The notes below the pieces were generated by a model. It was not told the DNA's origin and searched no databases. It was given only the letters and a program-made list of their open reading frames with translations. A DNA stretch of 64,000 nucleotides from an uncultured Roseobacter sp. (GTDB lineage: Bacteria > Pseudomonadota > Alphaproteobacteria > Rhodobacterales > Rhodobacteraceae), in contig CANKZM010000005.1 in assembly GCA_947488305.1 (NCBI GenBank), positions 1 to 64,000 on the forward strand, given 5' to 3'. Shown in pieces: positions 55,219 to 64,000 of the stretch (positions within the stretch are counted from its first letter, which is position 1; the number at the start of each line of letters is the position of its first letter). Made by a program: the position numbers and the translations under genes.

Positions 55219-56157
55219 TTACCAGCCTCCCAATCCGAAGGGGCGCAGCGCAGCTTCAAGCAGGATGACGCCGAAATGCGCAAAGAGATACCACAGCGAC
55301 AAGCGGAAAAACTTCTTCTCGACCCGGTAGTCGTCTGCATCTGCCTGCGCCTCATTCCGACGCCAGATTTCCACCGCGCCCTTGAGGAACAGAGCGTTCA
55401 GGACCACGGCAACTGCCAAATAGACGGGACCGCCGATTGACGTGAAACCGGTGCCAACTGCCAGAAGCGCCAGCAGAACCGTGTAGACAACGATGTGAAC
55501 CCGCGTCGTGCGGCGCCCGTGCGTGACCGTCAGCATCGGAACACCTGCGTCGTCGTAGTCGGACCGCATGAAAAGCGCCAGTGCCCAGAAATGTGGTGGG
55601 GTCCACATAAAGATCAGGGCAAACATCAGCCATGCTTCGATCGAAAAGCTCCCCGTCGCAATCACCCAGCCAATCACGGGTGGGAAGGCACCGGCAGCGC
55701 CACCGATCACGATGTTCTGCGGCGTCGAGCGTTTGAGCCACATGGAATAGACGATCGCATAAAAGAAAATTGTAAAGGCGAGCAATGCCGCAGCCAGCAA
55801 ATTGGCGGTGAGCGCAAGCATCATGATCGACAGACCCGACAGCGCAACGCCCAGGTTCAGCGCCTCTCCGGGCTGCACGCGACCTGCTGGAATGGGGCGC
55901 TTGGCAGTCCGGCGCATAACCGCGTCGATATCTGCATCCCACCACATATTCAGTGCGCCCGAGGCCCCCGCGCCGATGGCCACGAAAAGAATGGAGGCAA
56001 ATGCAATGATTGGGTTCACGGCAACGGGCGCGGCAAGCAAACCCACCAACGCCGTGAACACCACCAGCGACATCACTCTGGGCTTCAACAAGGCGAAGTA
56101 GTCGCCCAATTGCGCCTCATATTCTTTTGCCGGTGCGCTGTACCCTACATCCGCCAT
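55219..56157 (-). CDS. ctaB: Protoheme IX farnesyltransferase
   Basis: This 312-residue UbiA-family enzyme converts heme b to heme o. It has about nine membrane segments. The prenyl-diphosphate motif is NMWWDADIDAVMRRTAKRPI near residue 85, with further conserved residues at SMWLKRSTPQNIVIGGAAGA. I use ATG 56157 (MADVGYSAPAKE); the frame also allows TTG 56169. Confidence 0.95.
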   Translation of the reverse strand: MADVGYSAPAKEYEAQLGDYFALLKPRVMSLVVFTALVGLLAAPVAVNPIIAFASILFVAIGAGASGALNMWWDADIDAVMRRTAKRPIPAGRVQPGEALNLGVALSGLSIMMLALTANLLAAALLAFTIFFYAIVYSMWLKRSTPQNIVIGGAAGAFPPVIGWVIATGSFSIEAWLMFALIFMWTPPHFWALALFMRSDYDDAGVPMLTVTHGRRTTRVHIVVYTVLLALLAVGTGFTSIGGPVYLAVAVVLNALFLKGAVEIWRRNEAQADADDYRVEKKFFRLSLWYLFAHFGVILLEAALRPFGLGGW

Positions 56158-56228
56158 AGATTGTCTCAATTTACTCAGTGTGCCTAACGAACAAAGGGGC
56201 GGCGTATCGCGCCTTCCCCAATGCCGTA

Positions 56229-57143
56229 TCAGTTAGAAGCCAGAACCCGTGTTTGTGGAATGCCCGCGTATTCTTCGCGCGCTTCCGCAAGCCACTCGGC
56301 ATAGGCTGCTTCGGATACAACCTTTACCGTGATCGGCATGTAAGCATGGTAGAAACCGCAAAGTTCCGAACACTGGCCGAAGTAGATACCCTCTTGCTCC
56401 GCTTTGAACCAAAGTTCTGCCAAGCGCCCTGGTACAGCGTCCTGTTTGACGCCGAAGGAAGGGATCGTCCAGGCGTGGATCACATCGGCAGCCGTCACCT
56501 GCATCACGACCGTCTTGCCAACGGGCACAACAACCGACGTATCGGTTGCCAGAAGGAACTCATCGCGGCTGTAACCCGCATCCACCAGCTTCGCCTCCAT
56601 GTGCTCATCCAGCACGAAGGGCGTTACATTGGCGTCTTCGGGACGTGTCGAATCGTCAAGCGTCGCAGGGGAGCCCAGCATATAGCTGTCGAATTCGAAC
56701 CCTTCATCAACGTATTCATAGCCCCAATACCACTGGTAGCCCGTCACCTTGATCGTCAGATCGGCCTCGGGAATCTCCTGCTGCTTGAACAAGACCGGCA
56801 AAGAGAACGCACCAATGAAAACAAGAACCACGATCGGCACGACCGTCCAGGCGATTTCAACCGGCGTATTATGGGTAAAACTGGCGGGTGTGGCATTGCG
56901 CTTTTCGTTGTAGCGGATGGCAACCCAAACCAGCAAAGCGGTCACAAAAAGCGTAATGATCGTAATGATCACAAGGATCATACCATCGAGCCATTGCAGG
57001 TCGCTGGCCAGCTCAGTCACTGCGGGCTGGAAACCGGTTTTGCCGTCAACAGGCTTGCCAATAATCTCCAGACCATCCTGAGCCTGTGCGGTGGTCGCCA
57101 TGAGCGCGCCAAAAAGGCCCGCGAGAGTGAAGTGTCGTGTCAT
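56229..57143 (-). CDS. ctaC: Cytochrome c oxidase subunit II
   Basis: This 304-residue protein has a signal peptide ([18 protein letters not shown]), two membrane helices and a periplasmic CuA domain. The CuA ligands are in [17 protein letters not shown] near residue 262, preceded by [24 protein letters not shown] is the aromatic electron-entry region. It receives electrons from cytochrome c. It is the first gene of the cox operon and is divergent from tldD. Subunit I is not in the window. Confidence 0.95.
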   Translation of the reverse strand: MTRHFTLAGLFGALMATTAQAQDGLEIIGKPVDGKTGFQPAVTELASDLQWLDGMILVIITIITLFVTALLVWVAIRYNEKRNATPASFTHNTPVEIAWTVVPIVVLVFIGAFSLPVLFKQQEIPEADLTIKVTGYQWYWGYEYVDEGFEFDSYMLGSPATLDDSTRPEDANVTPFVLDEHMEAKLVDAGYSRDEFLLATDTSVVVPVGKTVVMQVTAADVIHAWTIPSFGVKQDAVPGRLAELWFKAEQEGIYFGQCSELCGFYHAYMPITVKVVSEAAYAEWLAEAREEYAGIPQTRVLASN

Positions 57144-57328
57144 ATGCCGTCCTGATCTTGTCGTGATCTTTGGATCATGTTGCGCATTGTGGGCAGGGAA
57201 AGGCTGCGCACCGTCCCGCCCGTTGTAATCTCACTACTTACAATCATATTCTGTTCGCAAGATAAAGACTTGCGCGCGTAATTATCGGGCGCTCTTTAGA
57301 GAAAACTGCAAAGCCAAGGAAGCCTTTG

Positions 57329-58750
57329 ATGACGGATACCCCCTTTTCCCCGTTCCATGACACTTTGGATCGGGAGACGACATTGCGTATTCTGCAGGCC
57401 GCCACCGAGGGCGCGGATGACGGCGAGCTTTTTTTGGAGCGCCGCCGATCCGAAGCCTTGCTCTTTGATGACGGTCGCCTCAAGACGGCAAGCTATGACG
57501 CTTCCGAAGGGTTTGGACTTCGCGCGGTATGCGGTGAAGTCGCTGGATACGCCCATTCGACGGACATCTCTGAACAGGCGTTGAAGCGCGCCGCCGAAAC
57601 AGCGCGGCTTGCGGTAGGCGACGGCGGCGGCACCTGGTCCGATGCGCCCAACCCCACAAATACCAAACTTTACAGTGATTTGGACCCGATCTCTGGCGCG
57701 CCCTTCCCTGTAAAAGTGGAAACGCTGCGTGACATTGATGCCTTTGCACGAGGCCTCGACCGCCGCGTCGTACAGGTTTCGGCCAGTATCGCCGCCAGCC
57801 TTCAGGAAATCGAGATCCTGAGGCCGGATGGCTATTCCGTTCGCGATACTCGCCCCATGACCCGGATAAACGTATCTGTAATCGTTGAGGAGAATGGGCG
57901 TCGTGAACAGGGCTCAGCCGGGGGCGGTGGACGCATCGGGATGGATGGTTTGCTGGAGCCTGCGGATTGGCAGGCCAAGGCACGCGAAGCGCTCCGAATT
58001 GCTTGTGTGAACCTTGAAGCTGAGGCTGCACCTGCCGGTGTGCTCGACGTTGTGCTCGGCCCAGGATGGCCCGGAATTCTCTTACATGAGGCGATTGGTC
58101 ACGGGCTGGAAGGCGACTTCAACCGGAAAGGTTCCTCTGCCTTTGCCGGTCTGATGGGGCAGCAAATCGCCAGCAAGGGCGTCACCGTTCTTGACGACGG
58201 CACGATCCCGGACCGGCGCGGGTCGATCACGGTGGATGATGAGGGAACACCTTCGGGCAAGAACACTCTGATCGAAGATGGTATCCTGGTCGGCTACATG
58301 CAGGACCGTCAGAATGCCCGTCTGATGGGGGTTGAGGCCACAGGCAACGGGCGGCGGGAAAGCTATGCCCATGCGCCCATGCCTCGAATGACCAATACCT
58401 ACATGCTGGGCGGCGACAGCGACCCCGAAGACATCGTGGCGGATCTGAAAGACGGCATCTATGCGGTGGGTTTCGGCGGAGGTCAGGTCGACATCACCAA
58501 CGGCAAATTCGTCTTCTCCTGCACCGAGGCCTACAGGGTCAAGAACGGAAAGGTCGGCGCGCCGGTAAATGGTGCCACGCTGATTGGCGACGGCGCAACC
58601 GCCCTCATGCACATCCGCGCCATCGGCAATGACATGGCGCTGGACCCGGGTATGGGCAACTGCGGCAAGGCAGGCCAGTGGGTGCCGGTCGGCGTCGGGC
58701 AGCCGACACTGATGATTGGTGGGCTGACCGTGGGCGGATCAGCTTCCTGA
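57329..58750 (+). CDS. tldD: Metalloprotease TldD
   Basis: This 473-residue protein of the TldD/PmbA family has the zinc motif LLHEAIGHGLEGDFNRKG near residue 250 and further conserved glycines such as SYAHAPMPRMTNTYML. TldD works with TldE/PmbA on modified peptides and CcdA. AAGGAAG precedes ATG 57329; a TTG codon before it is an alternative. It is divergent from the cox operon, as in related genomes. Confidence 0.94.
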   Translation: MTDTPFSPFHDTLDRETTLRILQAATEGADDGELFLERRRSEALLFDDGRLKTASYDASEGFGLRAVCGEVAGYAHSTDISEQALKRAAETARLAVGDGGGTWSDAPNPTNTKLYSDLDPISGAPFPVKVETLRDIDAFARGLDRRVVQVSASIAASLQEIEILRPDGYSVRDTRPMTRINVSVIVEENGRREQGSAGGGGRIGMDGLLEPADWQAKAREALRIACVNLEAEAAPAGVLDVVLGPGWPGILLHEAIGHGLEGDFNRKGSSAFAGLMGQQIASKGVTVLDDGTIPDRRGSITVDDEGTPSGKNTLIEDGILVGYMQDRQNARLMGVEATGNGRRESYAHAPMPRMTNTYMLGGDSDPEDIVADLKDGIYAVGFGGGQVDITNGKFVFSCTEAYRVKNGKVGAPVNGATLIGDGATALMHIRAIGNDMALDPGMGNCGKAGQWVPVGVGQPTLMIGGLTVGGSAS

Positions 58751-58792
58751 GTGTCTGGCTGAAAAATTTTGTCGACAATAGGGTATAACCAA

Positions 58793-59041
58793 ATGTGGTA
58801 TTTGCGTTTGTATAACCGAATGCGACGTTGGGAAGACGGACTATACGAACGCAAAGGCTGGAGTTTTAGCCATGGAAGTCCGGCTCTGTTAGTTTTTGCT
58901 TTTGCAATTCCGACGATCGCTTTTCTGTTGGTCGCACCAGCGATGGTTAGATTACTTGGTGTAAGCGAAGAATTCCTAGGATACGTGCTTATTGGCCTAC
59001 CTCTGACCGTCTATGTTTGTTTGATTTATTTTGGGGAGTGA
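58793..59041 (+). CDS. Small membrane protein of unknown function
   Basis: From ATG 58793 the frame gives about 82 residues starting MWYLRLYNRMRRWEDGLYER. Two hydrophobic segments follow (LLVFAFAIPTIAFLLVAPAM and FLGYVLIGLPLTVYVCLIYF). I recognise no family. The region is lower in GC than tldD and dprA on either side. An upstream TTG could extend it by 8 residues. Confidence 0.5.
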   Translation: MWYLRLYNRMRRWEDGLYERKGWSFSHGSPALLVFAFAIPTIAFLLVAPAMVRLLGVSEEFLGYVLIGLPLTVYVCLIYFGE

Positions 59042-59234
59042 ACTTACCCACTCGACCCAAAAGCAAAGATAGTTCTTTTCCGGCTCCTTAAATTTTCTAT
59101 GTGGTACCGCCTGCGCAAGGCCACGCCATCACAGGTCATCCTCCCCATAATTAGCGATGGCGGCGGAGCAGCCTTATTCATGCGTTGTTAACCAAGTCGG
59201 CTTAAACCTGATTCTGCAACGGACGGAGCCGCGG

Positions 59235-60398
59235 ATGACTGACAGGGACTCATATCCTTCTTCCACTCACCCCCCACTCCCACCCACCTCGGAAGATGAA
59301 CAGTTCTCCAGGCTCCGTCTTTTGCGCTCCCGCCGGGTTGGCATAACGACGTATAAACGACTGCTGACTGAACACGGCACTGCGCAGAATGCGCTGGCCG
59401 CGCTGCCTGAGGTGGCGCGCGCCGCCGGCGTTGAGACATACGAAGTATGCCCTGAGGCTGTAGTACAGGCTGAACTCAACGCCGCCCGCGCGGCCGGAGC
59501 ACGATTGGTGATGCAAGGCTCGGATGCCTATCCCACCCCACTCGATGATCTCGACGATGCGCCCCCCTTTCTTTGGGTGATCGGGGATATATCTCTGCTC
59601 GCCAAACCAATGATTTCGCTCGTCGGTGCGCGAAATGCGTCATCGTTGGGCACGCGCATGGCACGCAATCTGGCCCGCGACCTAGGTGCCGCTGGCTACG
59701 CCGTTGTCTCAGGGTTGGCGCGCGGCGTGGATGCCGCAGCTCATACCGCAGCCCTTCCCACCGGCACCATCGCCGCGCAGGCAGGTGGTGTCGACGTTAT
59801 CTATCCGACGGAGAATACCGAATTGGCAGTATCAATTGCGGAGCATGGGCTAAGACTTTCCGAGCAACCAATGGGCCTGCAACCAATGGCTCGGCATTTC
59901 CCAAGCCGCAACCGGATCATCTCCGGCCTTAGCCGGGCAACCGTCGTCGTCGAAGCTGCCACGAAGTCAGGCAGTCTGATCACTGCGCGGGATGCTCTGG
60001 ATCAGGGGCGCGACGTTCTGGCCGTACCCGGCAACCCTTTTGATGCGCGCGCAAGCGGATGTAATCAGTTGATCCGCGACGGGGCGACGTTAATCCGGTC
60101 GGCTGAAGATGTGATCGAAGCGCTTGCGCCTCTCCACGACTCACAAAAAGAGCTTGCCCTCAAACCGACGGTCGAACCACTCCAGACACCGCCGCGCGAA
60201 CCCGTTAAACAAAGCTTGAGAAAAGCGGCCGCTTTGCATCGGCAAATTCTGTCCCGCCTCAGTCCCGCACCGGTCGCAGAAGACCAGTTGATCCGCGATC
60301 TTGCGGTCTCGGCTTCCGAGGCGGCGCCCGCCCTACTCGATCTTGAGCTGGACGGACAGATCACCCGACAGTCGGGTGGATTTTTGTCGCGCGGGTGA
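59235..60398 (+). CDS. dprA: DNA-processing protein DprA
   Basis: This 387-residue protein has the Rossmann-like DprA core: MISLVGARNASSLGTRMARN near residue 140, AVVSGLARGVDAAAHTAAL near 165 and PSRNRIISGLSRATVVVEAA near 230, followed by GSLITARDALDQGRDVLAVP. A C-terminal winged helix (residues 325-385) follows. It protects incoming ssDNA and loads RecA in transformation. CGGAG precedes ATG 59235. Confidence 0.93.
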   Translation: MTDRDSYPSSTHPPLPPTSEDEQFSRLRLLRSRRVGITTYKRLLTEHGTAQNALAALPEVARAAGVETYEVCPEAVVQAELNAARAAGARLVMQGSDAYPTPLDDLDDAPPFLWVIGDISLLAKPMISLVGARNASSLGTRMARNLARDLGAAGYAVVSGLARGVDAAAHTAALPTGTIAAQAGGVDVIYPTENTELAVSIAEHGLRLSEQPMGLQPMARHFPSRNRIISGLSRATVVVEAATKSGSLITARDALDQGRDVLAVPGNPFDARASGCNQLIRDGATLIRSAEDVIEALAPLHDSQKELALKPTVEPLQTPPREPVKQSLRKAAALHRQILSRLSPAPVAEDQLIRDLAVSASEAAPALLDLELDGQITRQSGGFLSRG

Positions 60399-60640
60399 CG
60401 CCTGGATAGGGCTCATTATTTTGTCAGTTTTCCACAAACAACAATGGTTCCGTTCGTCATGATGGTCAGAAATATGCGGCTCGTTTTGATCGCAACGGGC
60501 CCCATTTCTCTGCCTAAAGCCAACTAAAGAAATGGCCTGCACGTAACCACCAACAACGACAACCATTGAAAATATTTGCTTGCGCCCCACTTCTCTCACG
60601 GCCATAGACACATGAAATTTGCTAAGAGGTGCCCCAGTAC

Positions 60641-63217
60641 ATGCCGGTTGTCGTTGTCGAATCTCCAGCCAAAGCCAAGACGATCAATTCATACCTTGGG
60701 GACAACTATACCGTTCTAGCCTCCTACGGACATGTTCGCGACCTGCCGCCCAAAGACGGATCAGTAAATCCCGATGAAGGCTTCGAAATGCAGTGGGAAG
60801 TCGCAAGCGACAGCAAGAAGCACGTAAAAGCCATTGCCGATGCGCTCAAGGACGATAATGCCCTGATCCTCGCAACCGACCCTGATCGCGAGGGAGAGGC
60901 GATCAGCTGGCATCTTCAAGAAGCGCTGACCAAGCGGAAATCCATCAAAAAGGACACACCGGTTAGCCGTGTCGTTTTCAACGCGATCACCAAGACGGCC
61001 GTAACCGAAGCAATGGAGAATCCCCGCCAGGTCGACATGCCGCTGGTCGAAGCTTATCTGGCACGCCGCGCGCTGGACTATCTGGTTGGGTTCAACCTCA
61101 GCCCGGTACTTTGGCGCAAATTGCCAGGTGCTAAATCAGCTGGCCGGGTCCAATCCGTCACACTGAGGCTCATCGTAGAACGCGAAATGGAAATCGAAGC
61201 GTTTCGACCGCGCGAGTATTGGTCTGTGAAGGCCTTACTTTCCACGCCGCGCGGTCAGGAGTTCGAAGCACGGCTGACCGTGCTCGCCGGTAAGAAACTC
61301 GAACGGTTCGATATTGAAAATGAAACGCAGGCCGAGATGGCGGTGCAGGCAATCCAAAGCCGCGACCTGACTGTCCAGTCGGTCGAGGCCAAACCCGCGA
61401 ACCGTAACCCCTCGGCCCCCTTTATGACCTCGACACTGCAGCAAGAAGCCAGCCGCAAGTTCGGTATGGGCGCGCGCCAAACCATGAGCACGGCACAGCG
61501 CCTCTATGAGGCAGGCTACATTACTTATATGCGAACGGATGGCATCGACATGGCGCCCGAAGCCGTGACAGCCGCGCGGGACGCAATCAAAGCGCTATAT
61601 GGAGATGCATACGTGCCGTCATCTCCGCGCATCTACAAAAACAAGGCCAAGAATGCGCAAGAAGCGCATGAATGCATCAGGCCAACGGACATGCTGACAA
61701 AGGCTGGTAACCTCAAGACCACCGATGCCGATCAGCGCAAGCTCTACGATCTGATCTGGAAGCGGACTTTGGCCTGCCAGATGGCAACTGCGAAGCTGGA
61801 GCGTACAACCGTTGACGTCGGCAGTGACGATGGGCAGGTGGCTTTGCGCGCCACCGGTCAGGTCATGTTGTTTGACGGGTTCCTGCGGGTCTACGAAGAG
61901 GGTCGCGACGACGTTGTCGTAGATGACGATGACAAACGCCTGCCGCAGATCGACAAAGGCGATGCTGTCCAGAAACGCGGCGTGACGCCGGAACAACACT
62001 TTACGCAACCTCCGCCCCGCTACACCGAAGCGACGCTGGTCAAACGCATGGAAGAACTTGGGATCGGCAGACCCTCTACCTATGCGTCGGTGGTCACGAC
62101 CATTCAGGACCGCGAGTATGTGCGCAAGGACAAGAACCGCCTGATCCCCGAGGATAAGGGGCGCTTGGTTACGGCCTTCCTGAGCAACTATTTCAGGAAA
62201 TACGTAGGCTACGACTTTACCGCTGATTTAGAAGACCAGCTCGACACGGTCAGCGCGGGGGACGCGGATTACAAAGACGTGCTGGCGCGTTTCTGGCGCG
62301 ATTTTTCCGCCGCAATTGCTGAAACCGCAGATTTGCGCATCACCGAAGTTCTGGAAAAAATCAATGAAGTGCTGGAGCCGCACCTCTTTCCGCCAAACGA
62401 GGATGGAACCGACCCGCGCCTCTGCCCCAATTGCGGCGCGGGGCGCCTTTCAATGCGCACGGCGCGCTCCGGCGGCGCCTTTATCGGGTGCTCGAACTAC
62501 CCTGAATGCCGCTATACGCGGGCGTTCGGCCCTCCGGGTCAGGAAGATGACAGCGGCATTCCACCCGAGGGCAAGATGCTCGGCGAGGATGAAGGCGACA
62601 AGATATACGCGTTCAAAGGCCGCTTTGGCCCCTATGTGCAACGCGGTGAAGTGACCGACGACAACAAGAAACCCCCGCGTCAGTCGATCCCAAAAGACTG
62701 GCCACCGGAAGAGGTGGATTTGCCGCAGGCGGTTAAGCTCCTGTCGTTGCCACGCGAAATCGGCCCTCACCCGGAAGACGGAATAACGGTCTGGGCGAAC
62801 ATCGGGCGTTATGGTCCTTATCTCAAGCATGCTGAGTCCACTTCTGATCGCGGCGGCACAAATGCTAACTTGGAAAGTATTGACGAGGTTTGGACCGTCG
62901 GCATGAACCGCGCCGTGCAATTGTTGGCTGAGAAAGTGGCCAGCCGTGGAGGCCGGGGAGGCGCGGCAAAGACCCTGCGCGAACTGGGAGAACATCCAGA
63001 GGATGGCGGCCCCGTCAACATCATGGAAGGCAAATATGGGCCTTACGTGAAGTGGGATAAGATCAACGCAACTTTGCCCAAAGATACCGATCCTGCCGAA
63101 CTGACGATGGAAGCGGCAGTCCAGCTGATCGAAGAAAAAGCCGCGCAAAAAGGTAAAGGCAGACGCAAATCTGCCGGCGGGAAAAAGAAAGCAAAAGCGA
63201 AGGCGCCAAAAAAATAG
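60641..63217 (+). CDS. topA: DNA topoisomerase I
   Basis: This 858-residue type IA topoisomerase relaxes negative supercoils. The Toprim start is PVVVVESPAKAKTINSYLG, the acidic DPDREGEAISWHLQ follows, and the active Tyr lies in AGYITYMRTDG near residue 292. A zinc ribbon (CPNCGAGRLS ... GCSNYPECRYTRAF) lies near residue 600. After it come repeated FGPYVQRG-like modules and a Lys-rich tail. ATG 60641 and GTG 60629 are both possible starts, with AAGAGG upstream. Confidence 0.95.
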   Translation: MPVVVVESPAKAKTINSYLGDNYTVLASYGHVRDLPPKDGSVNPDEGFEMQWEVASDSKKHVKAIADALKDDNALILATDPDREGEAISWHLQEALTKRKSIKKDTPVSRVVFNAITKTAVTEAMENPRQVDMPLVEAYLARRALDYLVGFNLSPVLWRKLPGAKSAGRVQSVTLRLIVEREMEIEAFRPREYWSVKALLSTPRGQEFEARLTVLAGKKLERFDIENETQAEMAVQAIQSRDLTVQSVEAKPANRNPSAPFMTSTLQQEASRKFGMGARQTMSTAQRLYEAGYITYMRTDGIDMAPEAVTAARDAIKALYGDAYVPSSPRIYKNKAKNAQEAHECIRPTDMLTKAGNLKTTDADQRKLYDLIWKRTLACQMATAKLERTTVDVGSDDGQVALRATGQVMLFDGFLRVYEEGRDDVVVDDDDKRLPQIDKGDAVQKRGVTPEQHFTQPPPRYTEATLVKRMEELGIGRPSTYASVVTTIQDREYVRKDKNRLIPEDKGRLVTAFLSNYFRKYVGYDFTADLEDQLDTVSAGDADYKDVLARFWRDFSAAIAETADLRITEVLEKINEVLEPHLFPPNEDGTDPRLCPNCGAGRLSMRTARSGGAFIGCSNYPECRYTRAFGPPGQEDDSGIPPEGKMLGEDEGDKIYAFKGRFGPYVQRGEVTDDNKKPPRQSIPKDWPPEEVDLPQAVKLLSLPREIGPHPEDGITVWANIGRYGPYLKHAESTSDRGGTNANLESIDEVWTVGMNRAVQLLAEKVASRGGRGGAAKTLRELGEHPEDGGPVNIMEGKYGPYVKWDKINATLPKDTDPAELTMEAAVQLIEEKAAQKGKGRRKSAGGKKKAKAKAPKK

Positions 63218-63408
63218 GCGATGTCGCTCTCGCCAAGTTTCGTTGCATGCTTTTTCAAATCAAATATAGTGCCTCTCAAAGATAGCGCAGTTCATCAGAT
63301 CTGTGCTAAGGTTATGTGGGAATTGAACATTGGCGGGCGCAGGATTTACTCTGCTTTGCCGGTGATTAAGGTGGTGTCCGGCCAGCCAGCCGGGCCAGAG
63401 GAAGCAAG

Positions 63409-64000
63409 ATGAATAAAGTATTTGGATCAGCGTCAGAGGCGCTTGATGGTGTTCTTCATGACGGGATGCTGATTGCAGCTGGCGGTTTTGGTCTGTGTGG
63501 TATCCCCGAACTTCTGCTGAGCGCGATTCGTGATGCGGGCACGAAAAACCTGACGTTTGCGTCCAACAATGCCGGTGTTGATGATTTCGGGATCGGTATC
63601 CTGCTGCAGACACGCCAGGTGAAGAAAATGATTTCCTCCTACGTTGGCGAGAACGCGGAATTCATGCGTCAGTACCTCAGCGGTGAGCTGGAGCTTGAAT
63701 TCAACCCGCAGGGCACTTTGGCCGAACGCATGCGTGCAGCCGGGTGCGGCATTCCCGGATTCTACACAAAAACAGGCGTTGGCACGGTGATTGCCGAAGG
63801 CAAAGAGCACAAGGATTTCAACGGAGAGACGTACATCATGGAGGAAGGCATTTTTGCCGACCTTTCCATCGTCAAAGCCTGGAAAGCCGACCCGACGGGT
63901 AACCTCGTATTCAGAAAAACTGCGCGCAACTTTAACCCGCCCGCAGCCATGTGCGGAAAAATCTGCGTTGCGGAAGTGGAAGAGATTGTGCCCACCGGCT
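63409..64000 (+). CDS. scoA: 3-oxoacid CoA-transferase subunit A (partial at window end)
   Basis: The gene starts at ATG 63409 behind GAGGAAGCAAG and is cut by the right edge after about 197 codons. [20 protein letters not shown] and [20 protein letters not shown] are typical of ScoA/AtoD, with [19 protein letters not shown] later. It transfers CoA between succinyl-CoA and acetoacetate with subunit B, which should follow outside the window. Confidence 0.92.
   Translation, partial: MNKVFGSASEALDGVLHDGMLIAAGGFGLCGIPELLLSAIRDAGTKNLTFASNNAGVDDFGIGILLQTRQVKKMISSYVGENAEFMRQYLSGELELEFNPQGTLAERMRAAGCGIPGFYTKTGVGTVIAEGKEHKDFNGETYIMEEGIFADLSIVKAWKADPTGNLVFRKTARNFNPPAAMCGKICVAEVEEIVPTG

Overview
The window looks like a chromosomal segment of a marine alphaproteobacterium of the Roseobacter group (Rhodobacterales). 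The evidence is the gene order ctaC-ctaB-small ORF-cox11-ctaE-surf1-thrC-M16 peptidase-GNAT with tldD divergent, the ptsP-lysC pair, the urtABCDE set, several CUT1 sugar ABC operons with LacI regulators, and moderately high GC coding sequence. No rRNA, tRNA or CRISPR array was seen. Gene identities come from reading motifs only; no database search was run.

Layout. 1-4.3 kb is accessory DNA: an unknown coiled-coil protein open to the left edge, decayed transposase fragments, and a two-gene unit of an HTTM membrane protein with a DCC thiol-disulfide protein. 4.3-11.7 kb is sugar operon 1 (binding protein, two permeases, ATPase, TIM-barrel isomerase/epimerase, Gfo/Idh/MocA dehydrogenase) with a divergent LacI regulator. 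12.0-19.4 kb is sugar operon 2, the same transporter layout followed by a GH63-like glycosidase and a D-lyxose/D-mannose isomerase-like protein, again with a divergent LacI regulator and two matching operator palindromes. 19.6-27.6 kb holds an orphan phnM, a small exported protein and the urea transporter urtABCDE. 27.8-30.9 kb carries a chemoreceptor and an ACT-domain protein. 31-38.8 kb is mostly housekeeping: ptsP, lysC, DUF1178, Nudix, EcsC, GNAT, flavin reductase and an EEP-family nuclease/phosphatase. 38.9-44.4 kb contains a SulP transporter with a terminator-like leader, a frameshifted beta-helical membrane protein, mtnP, and a two-gene unit with a 38-residue Cys-rich secreted peptide. 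44.5-50.2 kb has a LysE exporter, apt, a WD40-cytochrome c fusion, an FAD oxidoreductase, an MBL-fold protein and a GNAT. 50.2-57.1 kb is the cytochrome oxidase/thrC operon. 57.3-64 kb has tldD, a small membrane protein, dprA, topA and the start of scoA.

How it fits together. The main theme is scavenging small organic solutes in seawater: two regulated carbohydrate importers with their own catabolic enzymes, a urea importer, a sulfate-type transporter, and purine/methionine salvage (mtnP and apt). Operon 2 is the most interesting metabolic locus: a GH63-like hydrolase resembling mannosylglycerate/glucosylglycerate hydrolases plus a mannose-type isomerase suggests use of an algal mannosyl compatible solute. 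Three independent ABC operons each carry a strong stem-loop directly after the binding-protein gene, which probably sets binding protein above permease levels.
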